DNA of 64,000 bases from Nocardioides scoriae (GCF_900104965.1 NZ_LT629757.1:806001-870000); one strand, 5' to 3'. Positions 21,261 to 30,431 are shown, counted from the stretch's first letter. Numbers and translations are program-made. The notes: a model not told the origin generated them from the letters alone.

Positions 21261-22069
21261 TCCCACCGGAAGCTCCTCGCGGTCAGGGCGGTCCCGACCA
21301 CGGCCCACACCACCAGCACCAGCAGCGAGGTCCACGCGACGCCGCCGGTCCAGCAGGCGGTGCGCAGGGCGTCGCCGAGGGCGCCGGAGGGGAGCAGCCG
21401 GGTCAGGCCGCCGAAGGCGCCGTAGGCCGAGGAGGGCAGCACGACGGCGCCCCCGGCCAGCAGCAGGAGGTAGACCAGGTTGGCGGCCGCGAGCGTCGCC
21501 TCGGCCCGCAGCACGCCGGCGACCAGCAGCCCGAGGGACGCGAAGGCCGCCGTGCCGAGCGCGAGGGCCAGCAGCGCGCCGACCACGGACAGGTCGGGTG
21601 ACCAGCCGAGCGCGAGCGCGACGGCGGAGATCACCACCACCTGGAACGCCTCGACGAGCAGCAGCGCGCCGACCTTGCCCAGCAGCAGGCCCGAGCGGGG
21701 CAGCGGCGAGGCGCCGAGGCGCTTGATGACGCCGTAGCGCCGCTCGAACCCCGTGGCGATCGCCAGCGAGGTGAACGACGTCGACATCACGGCCAGCGCC
21801 AGCACGCCGGGGGCGAAGACGTCGACCGGGCTGCGGGAGAAGTCGAGGCCCAGGTGCTCCGAGCCCAGCACGCCGCCGAGCAGCACGATGACCGGGATCA
21901 CGACCGCGAGCAGCAGCTGCTCGCCGTTGCGCACCAGCAGCCGCGTCTCCATCGACGCCTGGGCCGCCACCTGCCGCAGCAGGGGCGCGCCGCCGGGTCG
22001 CGGGGTCAGGTCGAGGACGCCGGGGGCGACCGGGTGGGGAGCCGCGGGGACGCGGGTCTCGTCGCTCAC
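21257..22069 (-). CDS. ABC-2 type transporter permease
   Basis: A 270-residue membrane protein with six predicted helices, including LLLAVVIPVIVLLGGVLG and VVVISAVALALGW. The stretch ATGFERRYGVIKRLGASPL is the short conserved loop of ABC-2 exporter permeases. It overlaps the ATPase gene upstream and ctaA downstream, each by 4 nt. Similar pairs next to ctaA occur in other actinobacteria, so a link to respiration is possible. Substrate is unknown. Confidence 0.88.
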   Translation of the reverse strand: MSDETRVPAAPHPVAPGVLDLTPRPGGAPLLRQVAAQASMETRLLVRNGEQLLLAVVIPVIVLLGGVLGSEHLGLDFSRSPVDVFAPGVLALAVMSTSFTSLAIATGFERRYGVIKRLGASPLPRSGLLLGKVGALLLVEAFQVVVISAVALALGWSPDLSVVGALLALALGTAAFASLGLLVAGVLRAEATLAAANLVYLLLLAGGAVVLPSSAYGAFGGLTRLLPSGALGDALRTACWTGGVAWTSLLVLVVWAVVGTALTARSFRWE

Positions 22070-23001
22070 GCCAGCTCCCGCCCGGTGGTCTCGAGGAACA
22101 CGTCCTCCAGGGTGCGCTGGCCCAGGTTGAGCGACTCCGGCAGCACGCCCTGCTGCTCGCACCAGGCCGAGACCACGGCGAGCGTGGTGCTGTCGGCCGG
22201 GCCGGTGACGAGCAGGCTGACCTCGCTGATGGTGGTGACCTCCATGTGGCCGCCCAGGGCAGCCTGCAGCGAGTCGGGGGCGCCGTCGGGGAAGGGCTTG
22301 GTGACCACGAGCCGGATCGTGGAGGTGTTGCCCCGGGTCAGCTCCAGGGGCGTGCCGGTCGCGATGACGCGCCCGCGGTCGATGATGTGGATCAGGTCGG
22401 CGAGCCGCTCGGCCTCGTCCATGTGGTGGGTGGTCAGCACCACGGTCACGCCGTCGGCGCGCAGCTGGCGGAGCAGCTCCCAGGTGGTGCGGCGGGCCGC
22501 GGGATCCATCCCGGCGGTCGGCTCGTCGACGAAGACCAGCTCGGGGCGTCCCACCAGGGCCAGGGCGAGCTTGAGGCGCTGCTGCTGGCCCCCGGACAAC
22601 CGGCGGTACGGCGTGCGGCCGCAGTCGCCGAGCCCGAGACGGTCCGCGAGCGCGTCCACGTCGAGGGGGTGGGCGTGCAGCCGGGCGACGTGGCGCAGCA
22701 TCTCCACCGCGCGCACGCCGGACCAGGCGCCGCCGTCCTGCAGCATCACGCCGATCCGGGGGAGCAGCTCGCGGCGCTGCCGCTGCGGGTCCAGGCCCAG
22801 CACGCGGACCTCGCCCTGCTGCGGCTTGCGGTAGCCCTCGCAGGTCTCGAGCGTGGTGGTCTTGCCGGCGCCGTTGGGTCCGAGCACCGCCGTGATGGTG
22901 CCGCGCTCGACGCGCAGGTCGAGGTGGTCGACCGCGACCTTGTCGCCGTAGGTCATCACCAGTCCCGCCACCTCGACGGCGGGAGAGGTCGCGTCGGGCA
23001 C
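22066..23001 (-). CDS. ABC transporter ATP-binding protein
   Basis: A 311-residue ATPase, partner of the permease that follows. Walker A is GPNGAGKTT, the Q-loop is MLQDGGAW, the signature is LSGGQQQRLKLA and Walker B is LVFVDEPTAGMD, followed by the H-loop THHMDEAE. The extra C-terminal 80 residues, ending TLEDVFLETTGREL, are typical of ABC-2 exporter ATPases of the drug/daunorubicin class. Start GTG 23001 has TAGACT 7 nt upstream. Confidence 0.93.
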   Translation of the reverse strand: MPDATSPAVEVAGLVMTYGDKVAVDHLDLRVERGTITAVLGPNGAGKTTTLETCEGYRKPQQGEVRVLGLDPQRQRRELLPRIGVMLQDGGAWSGVRAVEMLRHVARLHAHPLDVDALADRLGLGDCGRTPYRRLSGGQQQRLKLALALVGRPELVFVDEPTAGMDPAARRTTWELLRQLRADGVTVVLTTHHMDEAERLADLIHIIDRGRVIATGTPLELTRGNTSTIRLVVTKPFPDGAPDSLQAALGGHMEVTTISEVSLLVTGPADSTTLAVVSAWCEQQGVLPESLNLGQRTLEDVFLETTGRELA

Positions 23002-23008
23002 GGGGTGG

Positions 23009-23014
23009 AGTCTA
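23009..23014 (-). promoter_or_regulatory. -10 hexamer of the ABC exporter-ctaA operon (leaderless)
   Basis: TAGACT on the minus strand, 7 nt before the GTG at 23001. Confidence 0.5.
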
Positions 23015-23045
23015 CGAACCGGGGCGAGGGCCGGAGCGGGCAGGC

Positions 23046-23540
23046 TCAGAGCAGGCCCTTGACGTACGCCGCCTGGCCGAGGTGCTGGAGGCAGTCGCCG
23101 ATGACGCTGACCAGCCGCACGCCCGCCGTCACGGGCGGGTCCCACTGGTCGTCGACCACCCGGTCGAGCTCCTCGGCGTCGACGGTGCGCAGGTAGGACA
23201 GGGTCAGCTCGTGCACCGCCGCCTGGTAGGCCACGAGGAGGTCGAGGTCGTCGACCCGGACCGCGTCCACCTCGTCCGGGCCGTGGCCGTAGCCGAAGTC
23301 CTCGACGGGCAGCGGCAGGTCGAGGCGCGACGACCAGCTGGCCCACGCCTGGGGCTCGCCGCTGAGGCCCGCGACGTGGTCGTCCTGGACGCGCGCGGCG
23401 TGCCACAGCAGCCACACGACCGGGTTGCCGACGCCCAGGGGCTTCTCGTGGGCCCGCTCGAGGTCGAGGCCGTCGGGGACCGCGGCGTACAGCTCGTGGA
23501 TGCGGGCGGCGTGGTCGAGCAGCAGCTCGCGGGTGTCCAT
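23046..23540 (-). CDS. DinB-fold protein (DUF664 / mycothiol-transferase-like)
   Basis: A 164-residue four-helix-bundle protein. Metal-ligand histidines of the DinB superfamily are visible in [14 protein letters not shown] and [13 protein letters not shown], with an N-terminal His in [12 protein letters not shown]. In actinobacteria such proteins include thiol-S-transferases using mycothiol. The exact substrate is unknown. It is transcribed away from sufR and shares its upstream region. Confidence 0.78.
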   Translation of the reverse strand: MDTRELLLDHAARIHELYAAVPDGLDLERAHEKPLGVGNPVVWLLWHAARVQDDHVAGLSGEPQAWASWSSRLDLPLPVEDFGYGHGPDEVDAVRVDDLDLLVAYQAAVHELTLSYLRTVDAEELDRVVDDQWDPPVTAGVRLVSVIGDCLQHLGQAAYVKGLL

Positions 23541-23547
23541 GCCCGAG

Positions 23548-23553
23548 ACGCTA
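23548..23553 (-). promoter_or_regulatory. -10 hexamer of the DinB-fold gene (leaderless)
   Basis: TAGCGT on the minus strand, 7 nt before the ATG at 23540. Confidence 0.45.
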
Positions 23554-23569
23554 CGACCGCCCGCGAAAC

Positions 23570-23588
23570 TTAGGGGAGCCTTATTTGA
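23570..23588. promoter_or_regulatory. Candidate iron box (DtxR/IdeR-like) before the suf operon
   Basis: The site opens TTAGGGGAGCCT. Against the remembered DtxR/IdeR consensus TTAGGTTAGGCTAACCTAA it matches 12 of 19 positions, with the left half nearly complete. It overlaps the sufR -35 (23585-23590), so binding would block transcription. An unusually AT-rich patch for this genome. Confidence 0.35.
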
Positions 23589-23614
23589 AAGGCCTCCGCC
23601 ATTAAGAGCACACT
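23585..23614 (+). promoter_or_regulatory. Promoter of the suf operon
   Basis: -35 TTGAAA at 23585-23590, 18-nt spacer, -10 CACACT at 23609-23614, then 6 nt to the GTG of sufR. The -10 matches only NANNNT, but the spacing is right for both elements. Confidence 0.5.
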
Positions 23615-23620
23615 GTTGTT

Positions 23621-24373
23621 GTGGAAATCGTCCAGCAGGTCCCGCAGCGCGACGCCACCGGTGTCGCGACGGGGCAGCAGCACGACCAGCCGACGCGCGA
23701 GCGCGTCGTCCGGTCGATCCTGGACAACGGTCCCTCCACGACCGCCACCCTGGCCGAGCGGCTCTCGCTCACGCCCGCCGCGGTCCGTCGCCACCTCGAC
23801 CAGCTGATCGAGGAGGGCGTCCTCGAGGCCCGCCAGCCGCGGGCCTCCACCACGCGGGGACGCGGCCGACCGGCCAAGGTCTTCGTGCTCACCGAGCTCG
23901 GCCGCGACCGCTTCGACCAGGCCTACGACGACCTGGCCGTGCAGGCGATCCGCTTCCTGGCCGAGACCGGCGGCGCCGACGCGGTCCGCGCGTTCGCCGA
24001 GCGGCGGGCCTCGGTGCTGGAGCGTCGCTTCGACGACGTCACCGCCGAGCACCCCGAGCTCGAGGCGAGCGAGGCCCTGGCCCGCACCCTGTCCGAGGAG
24101 GGGTACGCCGCCGCGGTGCGCGAGATCCCCGTCGGCGAGCAGCTGTGCCAGCAGCACTGCCCCGTCTCGCACGTGGCCCACGAGTTCCCCGAGCTGTGCG
24201 AGGCCGAGACGGCCGCGTTCAGCCGGATGCTGGGGCGCCACGTCCAGCGGCTGGCCACCATCGCCCACGGCGACGGCGTCTGCACCACCTGCATCCCCAC
24301 CGTCCAAGGCTCCACCGCTCCGAGCACCACTACTTCCGGCTCCACCACCCACACCGAGAGGGTCACCCGATGA
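23621..24373 (+). CDS. sufR: SufR-type Fe-S-sensing transcriptional regulator
   Basis: A 250-residue winged-helix repressor expected to sense Fe-S cluster supply and control its own suf operon. The DNA-binding domain covers about residues 28-85 ([29 protein letters not shown], then the wing [14 protein letters not shown]). The C-terminal half carries the likely cluster ligands Cys176, Cys180, Cys193, Cys221 and Cys224 ([24 protein letters not shown]). The last codons overlap the sufB ATG (ATGA). Confidence 0.93.
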   Translation: MEIVQQVPQRDATGVATGQQHDQPTRERVVRSILDNGPSTTATLAERLSLTPAAVRRHLDQLIEEGVLEARQPRASTTRGRGRPAKVFVLTELGRDRFDQAYDDLAVQAIRFLAETGGADAVRAFAERRASVLERRFDDVTAEHPELEASEALARTLSEEGYAAAVREIPVGEQLCQQHCPVSHVAHEFPELCEAETAAFSRMLGRHVQRLATIAHGDGVCTTCIPTVQGSTAPSTTTSGSTTHTERVTR

Positions 24374-25788
24374 CGTCCATCGAAGAGCTCAACCCCGAAC
24401 TGAAGGGCATCGGCCGCTACGAGTTCGGCTGGGCCGACAAGAACGACGTCGGGGCCAACGCGACCCGCGGCCTGAGCGAGGCCGTCGTGCGCAACATCTC
24501 GGCGCTCAAGAGCGAGCCGCAGTGGATGCTCGACCTGCGCCTCAAGGGCCTAAAGCTGTTCGACCGCAAGCCCATGCCGACCTGGGGCTCCGACCTCGAC
24601 GGCATCGACTTCGACAACATCAAGTACTTCGTGCGGTCCACGGAGAAGCAGGCCCAGACCTGGGACGACCTGCCCGAGGACATCAAGAACACCTACGACA
24701 AGCTCGGCATCCCCGAGGCCGAGAAGGCCCGCCTGGTCTCCGGCGTCGCCGCGCAGTACGAGTCCGAGGTCGTCTACCACGCGATCAACGAGGAGCTCGA
24801 GGCCCAGGGCGTGCTGTTCCTGGACACCGACACCGCGCTCAAGGAGCACCCGGAGATCTTCGAGGAGTACTTCGGCACCGTCATCCCCGTCGGTGACAAC
24901 AAGTTCTCCGCGCTCAACTCCGCGGTGTGGTCCGGCGGCTCGTTCATCTACGTCCCCAAGGGCGTCCACGTCGAGATCCCGCTGCAGGCCTACTTCCGGA
25001 TCAACACCGAGAACATGGGCCAGTTCGAGCGCACGCTGATCATCGCCGACGAGGGCTCCTACGTGCACTACGTCGAGGGCTGCACCGCCCCGATCTACTC
25101 CTCGGACTCGCTGCACTCCGCGGTCGTGGAGATCATCGTCAAGAAGAACGCCCGGGTGCGCTACACGACCATCCAGAACTGGTCGAACAACGTCTACAAC
25201 CTGGTGACCAAGCGCGCGACCTGCGAGGCCGGCGCCACCATGGAGTGGGTCGACGGCAACATCGGCTCCAAGGTGACGATGAAGTACCCCGCCGTCTACC
25301 TCATGGGCGAGCACGCCAAGGGCGAGACGCTCTCCATCGCCTTCGCGGGCGAGGGCCAGCACCAGGACGCCGGCGCCAAGATGGTCCACGCCGCGCCGAA
25401 CACCTCGAGCTCGATCCTGAGCAAGTCGGTGGCCCGCGGTGGCGGCCGGACGTCGTACCGCGGCCTCATCCAGGTCAACGAGGGTGCCCACGGCTCGCGC
25501 TCCAACGTGCTGTGCGACGCGCTCCTGGTCGACCAGATCAGCCGCTCGGACACCTACCCCTACGTCGACATCCGCGAGGACGACGTCTCGATGGGCCACG
25601 AGGCCAGCGTCTCCAAGGTCTCCGACGACCAGCTGTTCTACCTGATGTCGCGCGGCATGGAGGAGGACGAGGCCATGGCGATGATCGTGCGCGGCTTCGT
25701 CGAGCCCATCGCCAAGGAGCTCCCCATGGAGTACGCCCTCGAGCTCAACCGCCTCATCGAGCTCCAGATGGAGGGCGCGGTCGGCTGA
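24370..25788 (+). CDS. sufB: Fe-S cluster assembly scaffold SufB
   Basis: Core scaffold of the SufBCD complex, on which the nascent cluster forms. The 472 residues include [27 protein letters not shown] (as two adjoining family blocks), [13 protein letters not shown], and [15 protein letters not shown] near the SufD contact. The ATG at 24370 overlaps the sufR stop. A 112-nt gap, the largest in the operon, separates it from sufD. Confidence 0.97.
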   Translation: MTSIEELNPELKGIGRYEFGWADKNDVGANATRGLSEAVVRNISALKSEPQWMLDLRLKGLKLFDRKPMPTWGSDLDGIDFDNIKYFVRSTEKQAQTWDDLPEDIKNTYDKLGIPEAEKARLVSGVAAQYESEVVYHAINEELEAQGVLFLDTDTALKEHPEIFEEYFGTVIPVGDNKFSALNSAVWSGGSFIYVPKGVHVEIPLQAYFRINTENMGQFERTLIIADEGSYVHYVEGCTAPIYSSDSLHSAVVEIIVKKNARVRYTTIQNWSNNVYNLVTKRATCEAGATMEWVDGNIGSKVTMKYPAVYLMGEHAKGETLSIAFAGEGQHQDAGAKMVHAAPNTSSSILSKSVARGGGRTSYRGLIQVNEGAHGSRSNVLCDALLVDQISRSDTYPYVDIREDDVSMGHEASVSKVSDDQLFYLMSRGMEEDEAMAMIVRGFVEPIAKELPMEYALELNRLIELQMEGAVG

Positions 25789-25808
25789 GCGCTCCGCGCT
25801 CTGCCGAC

Positions 25809-25842
25809 CGAGCGTGCTCGTCCTCGCTGCGCTCGTCCTCGT
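25809..25842. repeat. Short direct repeat and palindrome between sufB and sufD
   Basis: GCTCGTCCTCG occurs twice, 16 nt apart, and CGAGC-GT-GCTCG forms a small palindrome at the left edge. Such GC-rich minirepeats are common in actinobacterial gaps. A weak RNA structure inside the operon is possible. Confidence 0.4.
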
Positions 25843-25900
25843 CGTGGTCGCGGCATCCACCGGCCGGACCGACATCCCGAACCACCCAGGAAGCTGATCT

Positions 25901-27133
25901 GTGACTGTCACCGAATCCGTGCGCGACGCGCTCGAGATGGGGCCCGAGAAGGTCCTGTCCCACCTGCACCCGGAGGGGTCCTTCGACCTCGCCGACCACG
26001 CGGTGCCCACCGGCCGCGAGGAGGTGTGGCGCTTCACGCCGCTCAAGCGGCTGCGGGGCCTGCACGCCGACGCTCCCTTCGCGGGTCCCTCCGCCACCAC
26101 CACGCACAACGCCCCCAAGGGCGTGCGCGTGGTGCAGGTGGAGGGCCAGGAGGCCCGTGACCTGCGCGGCGTGAGCGGGCTGGTCCCCTCCAGCCGGTTC
26201 ACCGCCCGGGTGCTGGCCGAGGTGCCCTCGACCCTGCTGGTCGACGTGGCCGCCGAGGCCGAGGTGGCCGAGCCGGTCCGCGTCGAGGTCGTCGGCCACG
26301 ACGTCGAGACGACGGAGGCGGCCCACGTGGTGCTGCGCTTCGGCGCCTTCTCCAAGGCCGTCGTGGTGCTCAACCACACGGGCAGCGCCGCGCTGGCCCA
26401 GGTCGTCGAGGTCGTCGTCGGCGACGGTGCCCAGGTGTCGGTCATCTCCCTGCAGGACTGGGACGACGACGCGGTGCACCTGACCCAGCACGAGGCCGTG
26501 GTCGGGCGCGACGCGTCGTACAAGCACGTCGCGATCAGCTTCGGCGGCGACGTCGTGCGGATGGACTGCAACGTCCACTACTCCGGTCCCGGCGGCTCGG
26601 CCGAGCTCCTCGGCCTCTACTTCGCCGACGAGGGCCAGCACCTGGAGCACCGCCTCTTCGCCGACCACGACGCGCCGCACACCCGCAGCAACGTGGTCTA
26701 CAAGGGCGCGCTCCAGGGCGACGGTGCCCGGGCGGTCTGGGTCGGCAACGTGCTGATCCGCAAGGTCGCCGAGGGCATCGAGACCTACGAGGAGAACCGC
26801 AACCTGGTCCTCACCGACGGCTGCCAGGCCGACTCCGTGCCCAACCTGGAGATCGAGACCGGGGAGATCGAGGGAGCCGGCCACGCCTCGGCCGTCGGCC
26901 GCTTCGACGACAACCAGCTGTTCTACCTGCGCTCGCGCGGGATCGAGGAGTCCGAGGCGCGCCGCCTGGTCGTGCACGGCTTCTTCAACGACCTGATCCG
27001 CAAGATCGGCGTCCCCGAGCTCGAGGACCAGCTGGTCACCACCGTCGAGGCCGAGCTGGCCAAGAACGTCGGTCGTCTCACCGGTGCCACCCCCGTGGTC
27101 GCCGGCGAGGTGGCCCCGACGGTGGTCGCATGA
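25901..27133 (+). CDS. sufD: Fe-S cluster assembly protein SufD
   Basis: Paralogue and partner of SufB in SufBC2D. The 410 residues form the right-handed beta-helix core with the conserved C-terminal block DNQLFYLRSRGIEESEARRLVVHGFFND (seen as DDNQLFYLRSRGI and ARRLVVHGFF). GRAFTPLKRL-like residues (WRFTPLKRLRG) mark the N-terminus. The GTG start is preceded by GGAAGCTGATCT. The stop overlaps the Rieske ATG. Confidence 0.95.
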   Translation: MTVTESVRDALEMGPEKVLSHLHPEGSFDLADHAVPTGREEVWRFTPLKRLRGLHADAPFAGPSATTTHNAPKGVRVVQVEGQEARDLRGVSGLVPSSRFTARVLAEVPSTLLVDVAAEAEVAEPVRVEVVGHDVETTEAAHVVLRFGAFSKAVVVLNHTGSAALAQVVEVVVGDGAQVSVISLQDWDDDAVHLTQHEAVVGRDASYKHVAISFGGDVVRMDCNVHYSGPGGSAELLGLYFADEGQHLEHRLFADHDAPHTRSNVVYKGALQGDGARAVWVGNVLIRKVAEGIETYEENRNLVLTDGCQADSVPNLEIETGEIEGAGHASAVGRFDDNQLFYLRSRGIEESEARRLVVHGFFNDLIRKIGVPELEDQLVTTVEAELAKNVGRLTGATPVVAGEVAPTVVA

Positions 27134-27456
27134 GCTTCCAGCGCGCCTGCGCGCTGTCCGAGCTCGTCGCCGACACCCCGTTGCGGCTCGACCTCGACGG
27201 CACCGACGTCGCCGTGGTCCGCCACGGCGAGGAGGTCTTCGCCATCGAGGACGAGTGCAGCCACGCCGCGGTCGCCCTCTCGGAGGGCGACGTCGAGGAC
27301 TGCACGATCGAGTGCTGGCTCCACGGCTCGCGCTTCGACCTGCGCACCGGCAAGCCCACCGGGCTGCCCGCCACCACCTCCGTTCCTGTCTTCGCCGTCC
27401 GCATCGACGGCGACGACGTCCTGATCGACCCCGACACCACCCTGGGAGACAACTGA
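27130..27456 (+). CDS. Rieske-type [2Fe-2S] ferredoxin of the suf operon
   Basis: A 108-residue single-domain Rieske protein. The cluster ligands are Cys43-x-His45 and Cys62-x2-His65 (ECSHAAV, ECWLHGSRFD). Soluble proteins of this type usually pass electrons to oxygenases. Its place between sufD and sufC is common in actinobacteria, where it may feed electrons to cluster assembly; this is inference. Both ends are tightly packed, with overlap to sufD and 1 nt to sufC. Confidence 0.9.
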   Translation: MSFQRACALSELVADTPLRLDLDGTDVAVVRHGEEVFAIEDECSHAAVALSEGDVEDCTIECWLHGSRFDLRTGKPTGLPATTSVPVFAVRIDGDDVLIDPDTTLGDN

Positions 27457-27457
27457 C

Positions 27458-28234
27458 ATGGCCACGCTCGAGATCAAGAACCTGCACGTCACGGTCGCCG
27501 CGTCCGACGACGACGGGGGCCAGGACGGCGTCAAGGAGATCCTCAAGGGCGTCGACCTGACGATCCGCGACGGCGAGACCCACGCGATCATGGGCCCCAA
27601 CGGCTCCGGCAAGTCGACCCTGGCCTACTCCATCGCGGGTCACCCCAAGTACACCGTCACCGAGGGCTCGGTGACCCTCGACGGCGTCGACGTGCTCTCG
27701 ATGAGCGTCGACGAGCGGGCCCGCGCCGGCCTCTTCCTGGCCATGCAGTACCCCGTCGAGGTGCCCGGCGTCTCGGTCGCCAACTTCCTGCGCACCGCCA
27801 AGACCGCCATCGACGGCGAGGCCCCCAAGCTCCGCACCTGGGTCAAGGACGTCAACGCGGCCATGGAGCAGGTCAAGATGGACACCGCCTTCGCGCAGCG
27901 CTCGGTCAACGAGGGCTTCTCCGGCGGCGAGAAGAAGCGCCACGAGATCGTCCAGCTCGAGCTGCTCGACCCCAAGGTCGCGATCCTCGACGAGACCGAC
28001 TCGGGCCTGGACATCGACGCGCTCAAGATCGTCAGCGAGGGCGTCAACCGCTTCAAGCAGGACGGCGACAAGGGCGTGCTGCTGATCACGCACTACACGC
28101 GGATCCTGCGCTACATCACGCCGGACTTCGTCCACGTCTTCGTCGACGGTCGGATGGTCACCGAGGGCGGCCCCGAGCTGGCCGACGAGCTCGAGGCCAA
28201 CGGCTACGACAAGTACCTGACGGCCTCGGTCTGA
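27458..28234 (+). CDS. sufC: Fe-S cluster assembly ATPase SufC
   Basis: ABC-type ATPase driving shape change in SufBC2D. In 258 residues: Walker A GPNGSGKST, signature FSGGEKKRHEIVQ, Walker B VAILDETDSGLDIDALK, with the SufC-specific D-S-G-L-D-I-D stretch. The loop MQYPVEVPGVSVANFLRTA is also typical. It is 258 residues, close to the usual 250. The ATG follows the Rieske stop by 1 nt. Confidence 0.97.
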   Translation: MATLEIKNLHVTVAASDDDGGQDGVKEILKGVDLTIRDGETHAIMGPNGSGKSTLAYSIAGHPKYTVTEGSVTLDGVDVLSMSVDERARAGLFLAMQYPVEVPGVSVANFLRTAKTAIDGEAPKLRTWVKDVNAAMEQVKMDTAFAQRSVNEGFSGGEKKRHEIVQLELLDPKVAILDETDSGLDIDALKIVSEGVNRFKQDGDKGVLLITHYTRILRYITPDFVHVFVDGRMVTEGGPELADELEANGYDKYLTASV

Positions 28235-28236
28235 TC

Positions 28237-29493
28237 ATGGACGGCCTGCTGCCCCAGCTCGAGGTGATCCGCAAGGACTTCCCGATCCTCGAGCGTCGCC
28301 TCGCGGACGACCTGCCGCTGGTCTACCTCGACAGCGCCAACACCTCGCAGAAGCCGCAGTGCGTGATCGACTCGATGGTCGACCACCTCGAGCGGCACAA
28401 CGCCAACGTGGCCCGCGCCATGCACCAGCTGGGCGCGGAGTCGAGCGAGGCCTTCGAGGCGGCGCGCGACAAGGTGGCACGGTTCCTCAACGCCCCCTCG
28501 CGCGACGAGGTGATCTTCACCAAGAACGCCTCCGAGGCGCTCAACCTGGTCGCCAACACGCTCGCGTGGGCCCGTGGCCCGCTCGAGGTCGGCGAGGGCG
28601 ACCGCGTGGTGATCACCGAGATGGAGCACCACTCCAACATCGTCCCGTGGCAGCTGCTCACCCAGCGCACCGGCGCCGAGCTGCGGTGGTTCGGCCTGAC
28701 CGACGACGGCCACCTCGACCTGTCGGACATCGACGAGCTCATCACCGAGCGCACCAAGGTCGTCTCCCTGACCTGGGTCTCCAACATGCTGGGCACCATC
28801 AACCCCGTCGCCGAGATCGCCCGCCGCGCCCACGAGGTCGGCGCGATCGTGGTCGTCGACGCCTCGCAGGCCGCGCCGCAGCTGCCGGTCGACGTGCAGG
28901 CGGTGGACGCCGACGTGGTCGTGTTCACCGGCCACAAGGTGACCGGTCCGACCGGCATCGGCGTGCTGTGGGGCAAGAAGGCGCTGCTCGACGAGCTCCC
29001 GCCCTTCCTCGGCGGCGGCGAGATGATCGAGACCGTGTCGATGGAGCGGTCGACGTACGCCGGGATCCCGCACAAGTTCGAGGCCGGGACCCCGCCGATC
29101 GTCGAGGCCGTCGGCCTCGGCACAGCCGTCGACTACCTGACCGAGATCGGGCTCGACGACATCCACCGCCACGAGCAGGCCATCACCGGCTACCTGCTGG
29201 AGGGCCTGGCCACCGTGCCCGGCCTGAAGGTCCTCGGCCCGCTGGACGCCAGCCAGCGCGGGGGAGCGGTGTCCTTCGAGATCGACGGCATCCACCCCCA
29301 CGACGTCTCGCAGCTGCTCGACAGCCGCGGGATCGCCGTCCGGGCGGGCCACCACTGCGCCAAGCCGGCCCACAAGCGGTTCGGGGTGCAGAGCTCGACC
29401 CGTGCGTCGTCGTACCTCTACACGACGCCGGCCGAGATCGACGCGCTCGTCGAGGGAATCCTCGCGACGCAGAAGTACTTCAAGGTGGGGTGA
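28237..29493 (+). CDS. sufS: Cysteine desulfurase SufS
   Basis: PLP enzyme removing sulfur from cysteine for cluster assembly, group II desulfurase. The 418 residues include the PLP lysine Lys234 in VFTGHKVTGPTG and the catalytic Cys374 in RAGHHCAKPAHKRFG. HHSNIVPWQLL binds the cofactor phosphate region. sufU overlaps its stop, as expected because SufU is the sulfur acceptor for SufS in Gram-positive bacteria. Confidence 0.96.
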   Translation: MDGLLPQLEVIRKDFPILERRLADDLPLVYLDSANTSQKPQCVIDSMVDHLERHNANVARAMHQLGAESSEAFEAARDKVARFLNAPSRDEVIFTKNASEALNLVANTLAWARGPLEVGEGDRVVITEMEHHSNIVPWQLLTQRTGAELRWFGLTDDGHLDLSDIDELITERTKVVSLTWVSNMLGTINPVAEIARRAHEVGAIVVVDASQAAPQLPVDVQAVDADVVVFTGHKVTGPTGIGVLWGKKALLDELPPFLGGGEMIETVSMERSTYAGIPHKFEAGTPPIVEAVGLGTAVDYLTEIGLDDIHRHEQAITGYLLEGLATVPGLKVLGPLDASQRGGAVSFEIDGIHPHDVSQLLDSRGIAVRAGHHCAKPAHKRFGVQSSTRASSYLYTTPAEIDALVEGILATQKYFKVG

Positions 29494-29981
29494 GCACCGT
29501 GGATCTGGACAGCCTCTACCAGGAGATCATCCTGGACCACTACCGCAACCCGCACCACGCAGGACTGCGCGACCCGTTCGAGGCCGAGGTGCACCACGTC
29601 AACCCGACGTGCGGCGACGAGATCACGCTGCGCGTGCACCTCGAGGGCGACGCCGGCAGCGAGACCGTCGGTGACGTGTCGTACGACGCCGAGGGCTGCT
29701 CGATCAGCCAGGCCGCCGCCTCGGTGATGGCCGACCTGGTCATCGGCCAGCCGGTCGACGAGGCGATGCGCAAGCACGAGGCGTTCCTCGAGCTGATGCA
29801 GTCCCGCGGCACCCTGGAGCCCGACGAGGAGGTGCTGGAGGACGGCATCGCCTTCGCCGGCGTCTCGAAGTTCCCCGCGCGCGTCAAGTGCGCGCTGCTC
29901 GGCTGGATGGCGTTCAAGGACGCCGCCTCCACCGTGCTGGCGCAAGGTGCGCCCGCGACCACCCCTGAGGAGAAGCCATGA
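29490..29981 (+). CDS. sufU: Zinc-dependent sulfurtransferase SufU
   Basis: IscU-like protein of 163 residues that accepts persulfide from SufS through a Zn-bound Cys. The three ligands are Cys41 (NPTCGDEI), Cys70 (AEGCSISQA) and Cys134 (RVKCALLGW). The longer spacing between the second and third Cys is the SufU mark that separates it from IscU. The GTG at 29490 overlaps the sufS stop; GTG at 29499 is an alternative start. Confidence 0.94.
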   Translation: MSTVDLDSLYQEIILDHYRNPHHAGLRDPFEAEVHHVNPTCGDEITLRVHLEGDAGSETVGDVSYDAEGCSISQAAASVMADLVIGQPVDEAMRKHEAFLELMQSRGTLEPDEEVLEDGIAFAGVSKFPARVKCALLGWMAFKDAASTVLAQGAPATTPEEKP

Positions 29982-30352
29982 CCGCCGACCACAGCGACCT
30001 GCCCGAGGTCCCCGAGGCCTCCGGCGCCGGTGCGGCCACCGCGACCGTCAACCGCGACGACGTCGTCGAGGCCATGAAGGACGTCGTCGACCCCGAGCTC
30101 GGCATCAACGTCGTCGACCTCGGTCTGGTCTACGACGTCCACATCGACTCCGACTCGGCCGCCGTGCTGGACATGACGCTGACCTCCGCGGCCTGCCCGC
30201 TGACCGACGTCATCCAGGACCAGACCAACCAGGCGCTCGAGGGCCTGGTCACCGACGTCACCATCAACTGGGTCTGGATGCCCCCGTGGGGTCCCGACAA
30301 GATCACCCCCGACGGCCGCGAGCAGCTGCGGGCGCTGGGCTTCAACGTCTGA
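29978..30352 (+). CDS. DUF59 / MIP18-family metal-sulfur cluster protein
   Basis: A 124-residue protein with the DUF59 core EAMKDVVDPELGINVVDLGLVYD and the conserved Cys in TSAACPLTD. Members named SufT, PaaD or MIP18 help mature or deliver Fe-S clusters. The ATG overlaps the sufU stop (ATGA), making it the last gene of the suf operon. I infer a late-acting maturation factor. A long hairpin follows its stop. Confidence 0.92.
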   Translation: MTADHSDLPEVPEASGAGAATATVNRDDVVEAMKDVVDPELGINVVDLGLVYDVHIDSDSAAVLDMTLTSAACPLTDVIQDQTNQALEGLVTDVTINWVWMPPWGPDKITPDGREQLRALGFNV

Positions 30353-30366
30353 TCCAGCACCACCCA

Positions 30367-30418
30367 CGAGTCGTGGGGGTGAGGGGGCGCTGGGCCGTCC
30401 CCCCACCCCCACGACTCG
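30367..30418. terminator. Long hairpin after the suf operon
   Basis: Arms from CGAGTCGTGGGGGTG (30367-30381) and its exact complement (30404-30418), extended by four more G-C pairs after one mismatch, enclose a loop of about 10 nt. No T-tract follows. It lies 14 nt after the last suf stop and ends one base before the -10 hexamer of the next gene, so it could be both a terminator and an operator. Confidence 0.55.
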
Positions 30419-30419
30419 C

Positions 30420-30425
30420 TAGGTT
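30420..30425 (+). promoter_or_regulatory. -10 hexamer of the dienelactone hydrolase gene (leaderless)
   Basis: TAGGTT, then 6 nt, then ATG at 30432. The upstream palindrome occupies its -35 region. Confidence 0.55.
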
Positions 30426-30431
30426 GGGGCC

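Noticed and set aside
25809-25842. Transposon end between sufB and sufD
   Set aside because: The short direct repeat and palindrome have no partner elsewhere in the window and no transposase; only kept as a minor repeat.
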